DNA of 64,000 bases from UBA3206 sp964548855 (GCA_964548855.1 CAZJSR010000007.1:3585-67584), one strand, 5' to 3'. Shown: positions 39,782 through 48,770, counted from the first letter of the stretch. Notes: a model not told the origin generated them from the sequence alone. A program made the numbers and translations.

Positions 39782-40396
39782 TTATCCTTCTTTCTTACTT
39801 TTAGCCTCATTATATGAAAAAACACAACCGCAATAATCTTGTCTATAAAGATTATATTCTTTACTTAATTTAATACTATTTTTATAACCTTCTTCTTTTT
39901 TAAAATCTGAATATAAAAAATTAATTTGATATTTCTCTTCAAGTAAATAACCTATTTGATTTATCCACTCTGAATTTTTATAAGGACTTATAGATAAAGT
40001 GGTTGTAAAAAAATCATAACCTAATTTTTTCGCCATTTTAGCCGTTTTTTCTAATCTAAGTTTATAACATTCATAACATCTTAAAGAATGCTCTCCAAGA
40101 TGTTCAAGTCCTTTTACTGAATCATAATAATCTTTTTCATTATATCCATTTGAAATGATCTTAATATTTTCATCTATTTCTTTACATAATCTTTTTTGTT
40201 CTAAAAGCCTGTATTCAAACTCGCTTTTAGGATATATATTATCGTTTGAATAAAAAATATCAATATCAAAATATTCCTTTAAAAATAATATAGTATGAGA
40301 GCTACATGGCGCGCAACAACTATGAAGTAATAATTTAGGTTTAATCTTAAGTGTATTTAAATATTTTTTTAATTCTTTATAATTATTTAACACCAC
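39782..40396 (-). CDS. queH: Epoxyqueuosine reductase QueH
   Basis: Reduces epoxyqueuosine to queuosine in tRNA; the non-B12 enzyme with an Fe-S cluster and an adjacent metal. Family motif LLHSCCAPCSSHTILFL (two adjacent Cys plus CxxC) near residue 24, CYECYKLRLEKTAK at about 108-121 and CGCVFS near the C-terminus. Length 204. Start is GTG, seven bases after AGGAG. This shows queuosine modification by salvage or synthesis elsewhere. First gene of the queH-patatin-phosphoesterase-pseudouridine synthase unit, three of which touch RNA or lipids. Confidence 0.92.
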   Translation of the reverse strand: MVLNNYKELKKYLNTLKIKPKLLLHSCCAPCSSHTILFLKEYFDIDIFYSNDNIYPKSEFEYRLLEQKRLCKEIDENIKIISNGYNEKDYYDSVKGLEHLGEHSLRCYECYKLRLEKTAKMAKKLGYDFFTTTLSISPYKNSEWINQIGYLLEEKYQINFLYSDFKKEEGYKNSIKLSKEYNLYRQDYCGCVFSYNEAKSKKEG

Positions 40397-40435
40397 ATTT
40401 CATCTCCTATCATTATAATTATATAATAATTATAT

Positions 40436-40466
40436 AAAAAAAAATAGCCTTATTGATATGGCTATT
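40436..40466 (-). terminator. Terminator of the CPBP-flavin reductase unit
   Basis: Minus strand AATAGCC / GGCTATT with a ten-base loop, then a T-rich tail; overlaps the flavin reductase stop codon. Confidence 0.8.
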
Positions 40467-40974
40467 CTTCATTTTCTAGATATTGGAAAATTTCTGCAAT
40501 TATCACTTTATGATAATCACGATTAGGGTAATTAATATCAATTAATGATTTATCAATAAAATCTTCTTCTTTAATATCACCTACATATAATTTTTTAAGT
40601 TTAAAAACATGAGTTGCTTCTTTAGCATAATAAATATCAGCATCAACATCATATATCGGTGTTAAATTAATACTTTCAAATTTATTAATTCCTTTACCAC
40701 TAATTCTTCCAGCATTCATCAATTCATCCTTATACTTTCCTGAGAAAAAAGATAGCGTAAATTTTTCATTTTCATTTAAAAACTTCATTGTATATCTTTG
40801 AGGACGAACAAATAAAATAGCTACTTTTTTATTCCATAGTACTCCAAGACCACCCCAAGATACGGTCATTGGATTAAAACCATTCTTTCCTCCAGCTGTA
40901 ATCAAGGCCCAATCTTGACCTATTTCATTAAAAACATTCTTATTATAATCTAAATTTATATTCTTCTTAATCAT
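40462..40974 (-). CDS. Flavin reductase family protein
   Basis: A 170-residue FMN-binding split-barrel protein. The stretch WALITAGGKNGFNPMTVSWGGLGVLWNKKVA and FVRPQRYTMKFL is characteristic of the flavin reductase-like group found in anaerobes. It would bind FMN and reduce flavin or another acceptor with NAD(P)H. Start at the ATG at 40972-40974, five bases after GAGGT; the frame extends four codons to 40986. It lies eight bases after the CPBP protease gene; there is no evident functional link. Confidence 0.87.
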   Translation of the reverse strand: MIKKNINLDYNKNVFNEIGQDWALITAGGKNGFNPMTVSWGGLGVLWNKKVAILFVRPQRYTMKFLNENEKFTLSFFSGKYKDELMNAGRISGKGINKFESINLTPIYDVDADIYYAKEATHVFKLKKLYVGDIKEEDFIDKSLIDINYPNRDYHKVIIAEIFQYLENEE

Positions 40975-40982
40975 TTCATACC

Positions 40983-41741
40983 TCACACAAATATCATTAT
41001 TACTGCACCTAAATTATTTATAACATGTGCAATTAATGTATAATATATATTTTCTTTAGAATAAGTATATATACCGCCTAACATTAAACCACTAGATAAA
41101 TAAGGAATAAGCATTATAAACCACTTATAACTAAACGTAGTTGATAACATATGTGGTAATGCAAATGCTATAGCTGATATTATAATAGGTACATATTTTT
41201 TATAACCACTGCATAAATTAAATATCGCTTTTCTAAAGATTAATTCTTCAATTAAAGGACCTAATATAACAACAAATATAATCATTTGCGGAATATAACA
41301 TTTATAAGAAAATGCATTTTCTATTATACTTTGGTTTTCACTTACTCCTATTTTAGTTGTCAAAAAATCAACGAGAATAACTACTAAATAAAAAACAATT
41401 CCTAAAGAAATAGATAATATTACATTCTTTTTTAAATTACTTTTATATTTTTTTAAATCTATAATTAATACTTTATACATTAAAACCAATAAAAAAATCG
41501 CACATATTACATAAATCAGTAAATTTCCATAAACATTAATACCTGTTGCGATTTTATTTAATCTTTGATCTATTGTAGACTCTTCCATCGCCTCAAGTAA
41601 AACCTTATAATCATATAGTGTTTCAGTTGAAACAATTTTAGTTATAACCATTAAAATTATAGTTCCAACTAAATAAAAAACTCCAATGTATACAAATATC
41701 GCATATAATGATTTTCTTTTTATTTCTTCTAATTCTTGCAT
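40983..41741 (-). CDS. CPBP-family intramembrane metalloprotease
   Basis: A 252-residue membrane protein with about seven to eight hydrophobic segments and the CPBP (Abi/Rce1-like) motifs GPLIEELIFRKAIF (Glu-Glu-x3-Arg) at about 161-174, then FALPHMLST and HVINNLGA with the metal-binding His. Such proteases process membrane proteins or peptides, and some protect against bacteriocins. Start at the ATG at 41739-41741 with GGTGATT upstream; the longer frame begins with GTG. It follows spoVAE by 33 bases on the same strand, but a sporulation role is not implied. Confidence 0.88.
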   Translation of the reverse strand: MQELEEIKRKSLYAIFVYIGVFYLVGTIILMVITKIVSTETLYDYKVLLEAMEESTIDQRLNKIATGINVYGNLLIYVICAIFLLVLMYKVLIIDLKKYKSNLKKNVILSISLGIVFYLVVILVDFLTTKIGVSENQSIIENAFSYKCYIPQMIIFVVILGPLIEELIFRKAIFNLCSGYKKYVPIIISAIAFALPHMLSTTFSYKWFIMLIPYLSSGLMLGGIYTYSKENIYYTLIAHVINNLGAVIMIFV

Positions 41742-41774
41742 AAAAATAATCACCACGATAATTATATCACATTA

Positions 41775-42125
41775 TTAACTTTTTGGTTTAAAAATAATTC
41801 CAATAATGATGCTTAAAACAAGTGTCCATACAATTCCAGATGAAGTTAAATTAAAAATATTATTACTTAAACCTAAAAATCCTTCCTTTAAAGCTCCATT
41901 AAATGCACCATGTACTAAACTATGTCCAAAACTTGTGATTGGCAAAAAAGCTCCAGCTCCTGCAATATTAATAAGTTTGTCATAAAATGAAAAAAAATCC
42001 AAGAATGTTCCTAATATAACAAATAGTACCGTAATATGACCAGGTGTTAATTTAAAAATATCTAAAATTAATTGACCTATTAAACAAATAATTCCACCTA
42101 CTAAAAACGCATATAAAAATATCAT
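41775..42125 (-). CDS. spoVAE: Stage V sporulation protein AE
   Basis: Membrane subunit of the SpoVA channel that imports dipicolinic acid into the forespore and releases it at germination. 116 residues with about four membrane helices: FLYAFLVGGIICLIGQLILD, then GHITVLFVILGTFLDFFSFYDK, and a C-terminal pair with SFGHSLVHGAFNGALKEGF. It has the same fold as SpoVAC. Start at the ATG at 42123-42125 overlaps the spoVAD stop as ATGA and follows GGAGG; the longer frame to 42155 is rejected. Confidence 0.93.
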   Translation of the reverse strand: MIFLYAFLVGGIICLIGQLILDIFKLTPGHITVLFVILGTFLDFFSFYDKLINIAGAGAFLPITSFGHSLVHGAFNGALKEGFLGLSNNIFNLTSSGIVWTLVLSIIIGIIFKPKS

Positions 42126-43123
42126 TCTATAACCTCCAATAAAACCGCATGACAAATTGTAGGAAGGCTTTCTTTTTGAAGCATAATGTCACTATTCATA
42201 AGTGCCCCTGTAGCGCAAAGTAATACTTTCTTATACTTTCCTTCTAACATTTCTTTAATAACAAATCCATATCCAACAAGCCCCATAGATGCACATCCAG
42301 ATCCTCCTGCCATAATCGCCTTATTTTGTGATTTATAGTAAATCATATTTCCACAATCATTATAGTTTTTAATAATTCCATATTTCTTAGTTAATGCTTT
42401 ATAAACAATCTCACTGCCATAAAACGATAAATCTCCAGTAAGTATTAAATCAATATCACTTGGTTTCATGTTAAAATCATTAAAAAAATCAAAGATTGTT
42501 TCAATCGCAGCTGGTGCCATTGCACGGCCCATATCTAAAGGGTCATTAAATCCTACATCTATCACTCTTCCTAATGTAGCCTTAGTAATCTTAATTTTAG
42601 ACTTTTTGTTAGTAAGTATAAAAGATACAGCTCCTGTTGTAGTAAATGTTTGACTCTCCTTTCTTGCACCTCCATATTCAATAGGATTTCTAAACTGTCT
42701 TTCACTTGTTAGATTATGACTAGATGTAACTCCTAAAATATAATTTGCATAATTAGCTTCTAAATAAACGGCTGCGTTTATTGTTATTAACATACTATTA
42801 GAACAAGCTCCATATAACCCTACAAAAGGAATATTATAATCTCTTATTGTATAATTAGAAATAACATTTTGATTGACTAGGTCACCAGCCATTACAATAT
42901 CTATATCCTCTTCAGTTAGATCACTTTTCTTTAAAACTTGATTAATCGCGTCATGCTGCATCATTATCTCTGCTTTTTCAAAACTAGACTCATCTAGACT
43001 ATAATCTTCATAATGCTTATCAAAAAATGAACCAAGTTTACCTTCATATTCTAAAGAACCACATACTGTATATGTATTTAGAACATATACATTTTCAAAT
43101 TCAAAAGATTTCATTTTTTTCAT
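42122..43123 (-). CDS. spoVAD: Stage V sporulation protein AD
   Basis: Soluble thiolase-fold subunit of the SpoVA complex that binds dipicolinic acid on the outer face of the inner forespore membrane. 333 residues; VGLYGACSNSMLITINAA, VTSSHNLTSERQFRNPIEYGG, FTTTGAVSFIL and IMAGGSGCASMGLVGYGF are diagnostic of SpoVAD. It overlaps spoVAC by four bases (ATGA) and spoVAE likewise, so AC-AD-AE is translated as one block, the core set kept in clostridia and other lineages. spoVAA and spoVAB are absent. Confidence 0.96.
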   Translation of the reverse strand: MKKMKSFEFENVYVLNTYTVCGSLEYEGKLGSFFDKHYEDYSLDESSFEKAEIMMQHDAINQVLKKSDLTEEDIDIVMAGDLVNQNVISNYTIRDYNIPFVGLYGACSNSMLITINAAVYLEANYANYILGVTSSHNLTSERQFRNPIEYGGARKESQTFTTTGAVSFILTNKKSKIKITKATLGRVIDVGFNDPLDMGRAMAPAAIETIFDFFNDFNMKPSDIDLILTGDLSFYGSEIVYKALTKKYGIIKNYNDCGNMIYYKSQNKAIMAGGSGCASMGLVGYGFVIKEMLEGKYKKVLLCATGALMNSDIMLQKESLPTICHAVLLEVIE

Positions 43124-43566
43124 AGTAAAAACACCAAATATCTTATAAGCCCAACTAAATACGCAAAAAAAACGCCTAACACAATCACTGCACCACTTAA
43201 CTTAAAAGCATTCGCACCTATTCCTAATATAAATCCTTCAGGATTATACTCCATTGCAGATGATACTGTTGCGTTTGCAAATCCAGTAATTGGAATAACA
43301 CTACCACATTTAACAACTTGCCCTATTTTATCATAAATCCCTAACGCACTTAAAATTGCTGATATTAAAACCATAATTCCTACTGTACATGTTCTTAAAT
43401 CAGTCTCATCAAAATTAGAACATCTGCTAAATATGTAATATATTATTTGTCCAATAAGACAAATAACACCACCTCCTAAAAATGCCATTAATGCATTTTT
43501 AAATATTACTTTATAATCTCTTTTTACTTTTAACATCTCTTTATATTCTTTTTTATTATAATACAA
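43120..43566 (-). CDS. spoVAC: Stage V sporulation protein AC
   Basis: Mechanosensitive membrane subunit of the SpoVA dipicolinic acid channel. About 148 residues with four membrane helices; FKNALMAFLGGGVICLIGQIIYYIF, LGIYDKIGQVVKCGSVIPITGFANATVSS are typical. The best start is TTG at 43564-43566, six bases after GAGGTG; a GTG further up (43573-43575) overlaps the Shine-Dalgarno and an ATG ten codons downstream of the TTG has a weaker site. The Shine-Dalgarno lies in the 3' arm of a stable hairpin (43570-43607), so translation is probably regulated. Confidence 0.92.
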   Translation of the reverse strand: MYYNKKEYKEMLKVKRDYKVIFKNALMAFLGGGVICLIGQIIYYIFSRCSNFDETDLRTCTVGIMVLISAILSALGIYDKIGQVVKCGSVIPITGFANATVSSAMEYNPEGFILGIGANAFKLSGAVIVLGVFFAYLVGLIRYLVFLL

Positions 43567-43607
43567 AAAAATCACCTCATATTTAATTTGTCCATAATGA
43601 GGTGATT
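43564..43607 (-). terminator. Hairpin after spoIIAB: terminator that also masks the spoVAC ribosome binding site
   Basis: On the minus strand AATCACCTCAT (43597-43607) pairs perfectly with ATGAGGTGATT (43570-43580) across a 16-base loop, and T residues follow to 43565. The 3' arm contains the spoVAC Shine-Dalgarno GAGGTGA. In a read-through transcript the site would be paired; a transcript starting inside or after the loop would leave it free. Confidence 0.75.
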
Positions 43608-43612
43608 CTATA

Positions 43613-44032
43613 CTACAACTTATATTTCCATTTCTTTAAAACACTAACCTTTGTCCCCTTACCTAATGTACTTTCAACATTAAATTCATCGCTAAATATT
43701 TCCATAATAGTAAATCCTAAGCCGCTTCTATCATTACAAGATTTTGTTGAGTACATCGGAGTTAGAGCTAAATCTATATCACTTATTCCAAATCCTTCAT
43801 CTATTATATCAATAGATATTCCATTTTCATCATCAACTATATCTAATCTGACCTTTTTACTAATATCATTTTCATAACCATGAATGATTGAATTAGTAAC
43901 ACCTTCACTTATTATTGTTTTAAGTTCATTTAATAAAGTTATTGTAGGATTATATTTAGTGGCTATTACACTTACTAAATTTCTTGCGACTTGTACATTT
44001 GAAACATCTGCATCTAATAATATTGTTATCAT
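43613..44032 (-). CDS. spoIIAB: Anti-sigma F factor SpoIIAB
   Basis: Binds and inhibits the forespore sigma F, and phosphorylates SpoIIAA. A 139-residue GHKL protein: N-box TIISEGVTNSIIHGY (about 40-54), G1 box IDEGFGISD, and SGLGFTIMEIF with STLGKGT, matching SpoIIAB closely. It overlaps spoIIAA as ATGA. In most endospore formers sigF follows within a few bases. Here the next base block is a hairpin, then spoVAC; no sigF is present. Confidence 0.95.
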   Translation of the reverse strand: MITILLDADVSNVQVARNLVSVIATKYNPTITLLNELKTIISEGVTNSIIHGYENDISKKVRLDIVDDENGISIDIIDEGFGISDIDLALTPMYSTKSCNDRSGLGFTIMEIFSDEFNVESTLGKGTKVSVLKKWKYKL

Positions 44033-44382
44033 CTATTATCTCCTAAAAACCATCTTGCACTATCTTCATTTTCCCTTAAAGTACAAATTTTCACTAATCC
44101 TGATAACATAATTATTTTCTTTACATTATCATTTAAATTACATAATATTATTTTTCCATTTCTTTTTTTGAGTTCTTCATATCTACCTAAAATAAGACCT
44201 ATCCCACTCGAATCCATAAATTCTAATTCTTTCATATTTAATACTAAATTTTCAATCTCATATTTTTTTATCATATTTGTTAATCTATTTCTCACTTCAT
44301 TAATAGTTGATTCATCTAACTCCCCAATTAATCTTGCGAAAATAGTATTATGACTAATATTCATATTAATACGAATCCCCAT
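44029..44382 (-). CDS. spoIIAA: Anti-anti-sigma factor SpoIIAA
   Basis: STAS-domain antagonist that, when dephosphorylated by SpoIIE, frees sigma F from SpoIIAB. 117 residues; the phosphorylation motif ELEFMDSSGIGLILGRYEE holds the regulated Ser in DSSG (57-60). AAGGAGG precedes the ATG with good spacing. Upstream lies a Spo0A-box (44435-44441) and a -10 (44403-44408). First gene of the spoIIAA-spoIIAB pair. Confidence 0.95.
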   Translation of the reverse strand: MGIRINMNISHNTIFARLIGELDESTINEVRNRLTNMIKKYEIENLVLNMKELEFMDSSGIGLILGRYEELKKRNGKIILCNLNDNVKKIIMLSGLVKICTLRENEDSARWFLGDNR

Positions 44383-44402
44383 ATTTATTCCTCCTTAATT
44401 TG

Positions 44403-44441
44403 AGTATAAATCAAAAAAATTAAAATTAGATTTTTTCGACA
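44403..44441 (-). promoter_or_regulatory. Spo0A-type promoter of spoIIA
   Basis: On the minus strand a 0A box TGTCGAA (44435-44441) lies four bases before a non-consensus -35 (ATCTAA), with 17 bases to TATACT (44403-44408). This is the layout of Spo0A-activated promoters that lack a -35. Sigma H, which reads spoIIA in Bacillus, was not evident. Confidence 0.55.
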
Positions 44442-44595
44442 TAACTTCTAAATCTTTTTAGAATATTTTTTTTAAAAATCGCTAATAATATAAATAATGC
44501 ACACTAAATATGTCATTATTTATATTAATTTATACTGTATTAAATTTGCATTAATTCTAAATATTATTTATAATATAGATATTGGAGGTAATTTT

Positions 44596-45960
44596 ATGTA
44601 TAGTAAAAACGCATGGAATAAATATAGCCAAGAAGACATTAAAAATGTAATGGATTTTAATGAAGACTATAAATTATTCATAACAAAAGGAAAAACAGAA
44701 AGACTTTGTGTAGAACAAGCTATTAATTTATTAAAAGCCAAAGGATTTAAAGAATTAGATACTTTGGATACTTTAAAAAGTGGTGACAAAGTATATAAAA
44801 CAAACATGGGAAAGAATATAATTGCCTATGTTATCGGAAAGAAAGAAATTAAAGAAGGAATTAGAATTTTAGGTGCACATATAGATTCACCAAGATTAGA
44901 TTTAAAACAAAATCCTTTATATGAAAATAACGGTTTCGCTTTACTTGATACACATTATTATGGTGGTGTTAAAAAATACCAATGGGTAACAATACCTTTA
45001 GCTTTATATGGTGTTGTTTGTAAAAAAGATGGTAGCGTTATAAACGTAAATATCGGAGATAATCCAGGTGATCCTGTATTCGGAATTAGTGATTTATTAA
45101 TCCATTTATCTCAAGATCAACTTACAAAAACTGCCGCAAAAGTAATTGAAGGTGAAAATTTAGATGTTACTGTAGGTAATATGCCATTAGATGATAAATC
45201 TAAGGATGCTGTAAAAGCTAATATATTAAAACTTTTAAAAGAGAAATATGATATAACTGATGAAGACTTCTTATCATCTGAAATTGAAGTTGTACCTGCT
45301 GGGGAAGCTCGTGATTACGGACTTGATAGAAGTATGGTGGCAGGATATGGTCACGATGATAGATCTTGTGCTTATACTTCTTTAAGAGCTTTATTAGATA
45401 TTGAAAATCCAGAATATACTTCTTGTTGTATATTAGTAGATAAAGAAGAAATAGGTTCTGTCGGTGCGACAGGGGCTGAAAGTTATTTCTTTGAAAATAC
45501 TATTATAGAAATATTAAGTAAACAAGGATATAATTCTATCCTAGATTTAAGAAAAACTCTTGAAAAATCATCTATGTTATCAAGTGATGTTTCTGCAGGA
45601 TTTGATCCTTTATTCCCTGAGGTAAATGATTCAAAGAATTGTGCATACCTAGGAAACGGTATTGTATTTAATAAATATACAGGTTCTCGTGGAAAGAGTG
45701 GTTCAAATGACTGTATGCCTGAATACTTCGCTTGGATTAGAAACATTATGGACGATAATGATATTAACTTCCAAACTGCAGAACTTGGTAAAGTAGACCA
45801 AGGTGGTGGAGGTACTATCGCATATATTTTAGGTAATATGAATATGAATGTCGTAGATGCAGGTGTTGCGGTACTTAATATGCACGCGCCAATGGAAATT
45901 GTTTCAAAAGCTGATATTTATGAAGCATATAAAGCATATAAAGTATTTCTTACTAAATAA
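44596..45960 (+). CDS. M18 aspartyl aminopeptidase
   Basis: A 454-residue zinc exopeptidase that removes N-terminal acidic residues; forms a dodecameric cytosolic shell. Metal and catalytic segments: ILGAHIDSPRLDLKQNPLYE (His and Asp), GYGHDDRSCAYTS, VDKEEIGSVGATGAES (the Glu pair) and the C-terminal LNMHAPMEIVSKADIYE with the last zinc His. The ATG at 44596 follows TTGGAGGTAATTTT; an upstream in-frame ATG at 44497 lacks a site. It lies divergent to spoIIAA and separates it from dacF. Ends in a terminator shared with the ABC exporter. Confidence 0.94.
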   Translation: MYSKNAWNKYSQEDIKNVMDFNEDYKLFITKGKTERLCVEQAINLLKAKGFKELDTLDTLKSGDKVYKTNMGKNIIAYVIGKKEIKEGIRILGAHIDSPRLDLKQNPLYENNGFALLDTHYYGGVKKYQWVTIPLALYGVVCKKDGSVINVNIGDNPGDPVFGISDLLIHLSQDQLTKTAAKVIEGENLDVTVGNMPLDDKSKDAVKANILKLLKEKYDITDEDFLSSEIEVVPAGEARDYGLDRSMVAGYGHDDRSCAYTSLRALLDIENPEYTSCCILVDKEEIGSVGATGAESYFFENTIIEILSKQGYNSILDLRKTLEKSSMLSSDVSAGFDPLFPEVNDSKNCAYLGNGIVFNKYTGSRGKSGSNDCMPEYFAWIRNIMDDNDINFQTAELGKVDQGGGGTIAYILGNMNMNVVDAGVAVLNMHAPMEIVSKADIYEAYKAYKVFLTK

Positions 45961-45963
45961 AAA

Positions 45964-45998
45964 AAACAAAAAGCCAAAATTTTAAATTTGGCTTTTTA
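45964..45998. terminator. Bidirectional terminator between aminopeptidase and MacB-like gene
   Basis: AAAAAGCCAAA / TTTGGCTTTTT stem with AT-rich loop and T-rich tails both ways, just downstream of the two convergent stop codons. Confidence 0.8.
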
Positions 45999-46001
45999 TT
46001 T

Positions 46002-48770
46002 TTATTCACTTCTAAGTGCATCAACTGGATTTTTATGTGCTGCACTTCTCGCAGGAATTAATCCCGAAATTAAAGTTAATAAAATACTTAGTACTATCAT
46101 TATAAGAGATGTAGGTAATGTTAAATCAGCGATTACACTAACTGCACCATCTGATACATTTTTTACTACAATATTAATAATAAGAGATATTATAGCTGTA
46201 AATACTATACCGAATACACCACTTGAAAGACCAATCATAAATGTTTCTGCATTAAATAAATGACTTACATCTTTCTTTCTACCACCTAGTGAACGAATTA
46301 CTCCAATTTCCTTAACACGTTCAACAACCGATACATATGTAATTATTCCAACCATTACAGTAGATACTACAAGTGATAATGCAGTAAACGCAACTAATGC
46401 ATATGTAATAATATCAATCATTGTATTAATCATTCCGATGATTAAACCTACTTGATCTGTATATTTTATTTCATGTCTTGCGACTTCATTTCCACTTTCA
46501 TCAGTTGTATAATACTTTAACGTTTTAGTACCTGTGATTGTTTTAAAATCATCACTATATGTATTAAATGTTAGGTCATCCTTAGAATTCCATTTATCAA
46601 GGTAATCTGTAACTAGATTCTTTCTTTCAAAATCAAGTGGATATATACTTATTCCTGTAGGCATATATGTACCCGCAACACTTGATAGATCAATAGTTAC
46701 AGCAGACGACAACGCATTTCCTTGACTTCCCATTCCCATTGATTCTAACATTTGTAACATTTGATTCTTTTGACCTACATAAACAACTTTCTTTTGGTCT
46801 TTAGTTGAATCTGTTCTTTCATAATAATAAGAAAGTTCATAATTTACACCAATATTATATTCATTAGGCATACTCATAATTGTTCCATTATCTTTTATAT
46901 AATTCGCGATTTTTGAATTAATGTTTTGGCTTATCATATATCTAGCTAGGTCTTCTGTATATAAGAATCCTTGTGATAATGCTCCATAAGATATTCCCTT
47001 TTTAGGTTTTACAATACCACAAACATTTAACTTAACACCATTATTCCATGATTCACTAGCTTCATAATTATACTTACAATTTACTAAAGTTCCAGCCTTA
47101 GTAATATTTCCAAATACTGTATCATTAGGATACCATGTAAATTCTTTATTCATTAATTCTTCATATGTAAACTTATTTTTATAAATTGCTTGATTTACCT
47201 TATCAGTTTCACCAAGTCCTTTATTAATCAAAGTAAAGAATTGTTCTTGTGTATAATAACCAAGTTGTGCTAACATTAAATCTGTTAATTGTGATTCATC
47301 ATCTAATACAATAATTATATCATTATAATTTTTAGGAAGATTTCCTGCGACAATATCATATTGTGATTTAATGTAATCATTATTATCAATTGATTGACTC
47401 ATGACTGCAGTTAATGATGTTATAGCCTCCGCATAATCTTTATAATCATCTAATTCTTCGATTAAAGCTGTATATGTTTGTGTAATTGAATGAAGAGAAA
47501 CTTTTTTATTATAATTTATTTCACTATCAATATAATCAGGTGTTGAATTAATTGAAAAGTCAGTATAAATATTAGTTGTTACATCAATACCATAATTTAA
47601 AGAAATCGCATTATAAATTTCTTTTGGCATACTCTTAATATAATCTAGATAGTCTTTATCAAATTCATTATTATACATTAAATTTAATAAAACATCTTGA
47701 TTTCCAACTAAATACTGAATCATTGAGTTAACCTTTACCCAATCTCCACTTTCAACATATTCTCTCTTATCGGAGAATGATGCTTGATCCATCATAGCGT
47801 TATAATCTATTCCTGATTTAGTAATTGTTATAGGGTTTCCTGACAACATATCATCTTGCATAGATGATATATACCCTTTTACCCCACTAGATACAGCAAG
47901 TACAGCACTTACTCCTATTATACCTATAGAGCCAGCTAGTACCACCATAATTGTTCTTTTTAATTTACTAACTAAATTACGTGCAGATAATTTAAACGCA
48001 GTCCAAAAACTCATTTTTGCGTTTTCTTTAGTAGATACTTCTTGTTCATCATTAGATTTATTTTTAAGTACCTCTTCTATTTCTTCTTCTTTTGTAAATG
48101 GATTAGAGTCACTTACAAGTTTTCCATCTAATAATTTAACAATACGTGTTGAGTATTGTTCGGCTAATTCAGGATTATGTGTAACCATTATTACTAATCT
48201 TTCTTTACTAATTTCCTTAATTAACTCCATTATTTGAATAGATGTTTGAGTATCTAATGCCCCCGTAGGTTCATCGGCTAATAATATTTCAGGATTATTA
48301 ACAAGTGCACGAGCAATCGCAACTCTTTGACATTGGCCTCCTGATAATTGATTTGGTTTTTTATTATATTGTCCTTTAAGTCCTACTTTATCTAATGCTT
48401 CTTTAGATCTTTTAACTCTTTCAGCTTTTTTTACACCAGCAATAGTTAATGCTAATTCAACATTTTCTAAAATAGTTTGATGTGGAATTAAATTATATGC
48501 TTGGAATATAAAACCAACACGATGGTTTCTATATATATCCCAATCTCTATCTTTAAATTCTTTTGTACTTCTACCATTGATAAATAAATCCCCCGATGTA
48601 TATTTATCAAGTCCTCCAATGATATTAAGTGTAGTAGTTTTACCACATCCTGATGGTCCTAGTATAGAAACAAATTCATTTTTTCTAAAAGATAATGATA
48701 ATCCTTTTAACGCTTCTACATCTTGGTCCCCTACTTTATATTTCTTTATGATATTCTCTAGTCTTAACAT
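46002..48770 (-). CDS. MacB-like ABC transporter: ATPase fused to FtsX permease
   Basis: A 922-residue single-chain exporter. N-terminal ATPase (about 1-225) with Walker A GPSGCGKTTT, signature LSGGQCQRVAIARAL, Walker B ILLADEPTGALD; a linker (about 226-270); one membrane helix (about 285-305); a large external domain (about 310-780); and three C-terminal membrane helices (about 785-915) with the coupling stretch VERVKEIGVIRSLGGRKKDV. Domain order is that of MacB, but no membrane-fusion protein partner is near, as expected in Gram-positives. Start at the ATG at 48768-48770 after GGGGGATATTC. A cre-like site lies upstream. Substrate unknown. Confidence 0.9.
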   Translation of the reverse strand: MLRLENIIKKYKVGDQDVEALKGLSLSFRKNEFVSILGPSGCGKTTTLNIIGGLDKYTSGDLFINGRSTKEFKDRDWDIYRNHRVGFIFQAYNLIPHQTILENVELALTIAGVKKAERVKRSKEALDKVGLKGQYNKKPNQLSGGQCQRVAIARALVNNPEILLADEPTGALDTQTSIQIMELIKEISKERLVIMVTHNPELAEQYSTRIVKLLDGKLVSDSNPFTKEEEIEEVLKNKSNDEQEVSTKENAKMSFWTAFKLSARNLVSKLKRTIMVVLAGSIGIIGVSAVLAVSSGVKGYISSMQDDMLSGNPITITKSGIDYNAMMDQASFSDKREYVESGDWVKVNSMIQYLVGNQDVLLNLMYNNEFDKDYLDYIKSMPKEIYNAISLNYGIDVTTNIYTDFSINSTPDYIDSEINYNKKVSLHSITQTYTALIEELDDYKDYAEAITSLTAVMSQSIDNNDYIKSQYDIVAGNLPKNYNDIIIVLDDESQLTDLMLAQLGYYTQEQFFTLINKGLGETDKVNQAIYKNKFTYEELMNKEFTWYPNDTVFGNITKAGTLVNCKYNYEASESWNNGVKLNVCGIVKPKKGISYGALSQGFLYTEDLARYMISQNINSKIANYIKDNGTIMSMPNEYNIGVNYELSYYYERTDSTKDQKKVVYVGQKNQMLQMLESMGMGSQGNALSSAVTIDLSSVAGTYMPTGISIYPLDFERKNLVTDYLDKWNSKDDLTFNTYSDDFKTITGTKTLKYYTTDESGNEVARHEIKYTDQVGLIIGMINTMIDIITYALVAFTALSLVVSTVMVGIITYVSVVERVKEIGVIRSLGGRKKDVSHLFNAETFMIGLSSGVFGIVFTAIISLIINIVVKNVSDGAVSVIADLTLPTSLIMIVLSILLTLISGLIPARSAAHKNPVDALRSE

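Noticed and set aside
43573..43575. GTG as start of spoVAC
   Set aside because: It lies within the Shine-Dalgarno sequence itself; the TTG nine bases on has proper spacing.
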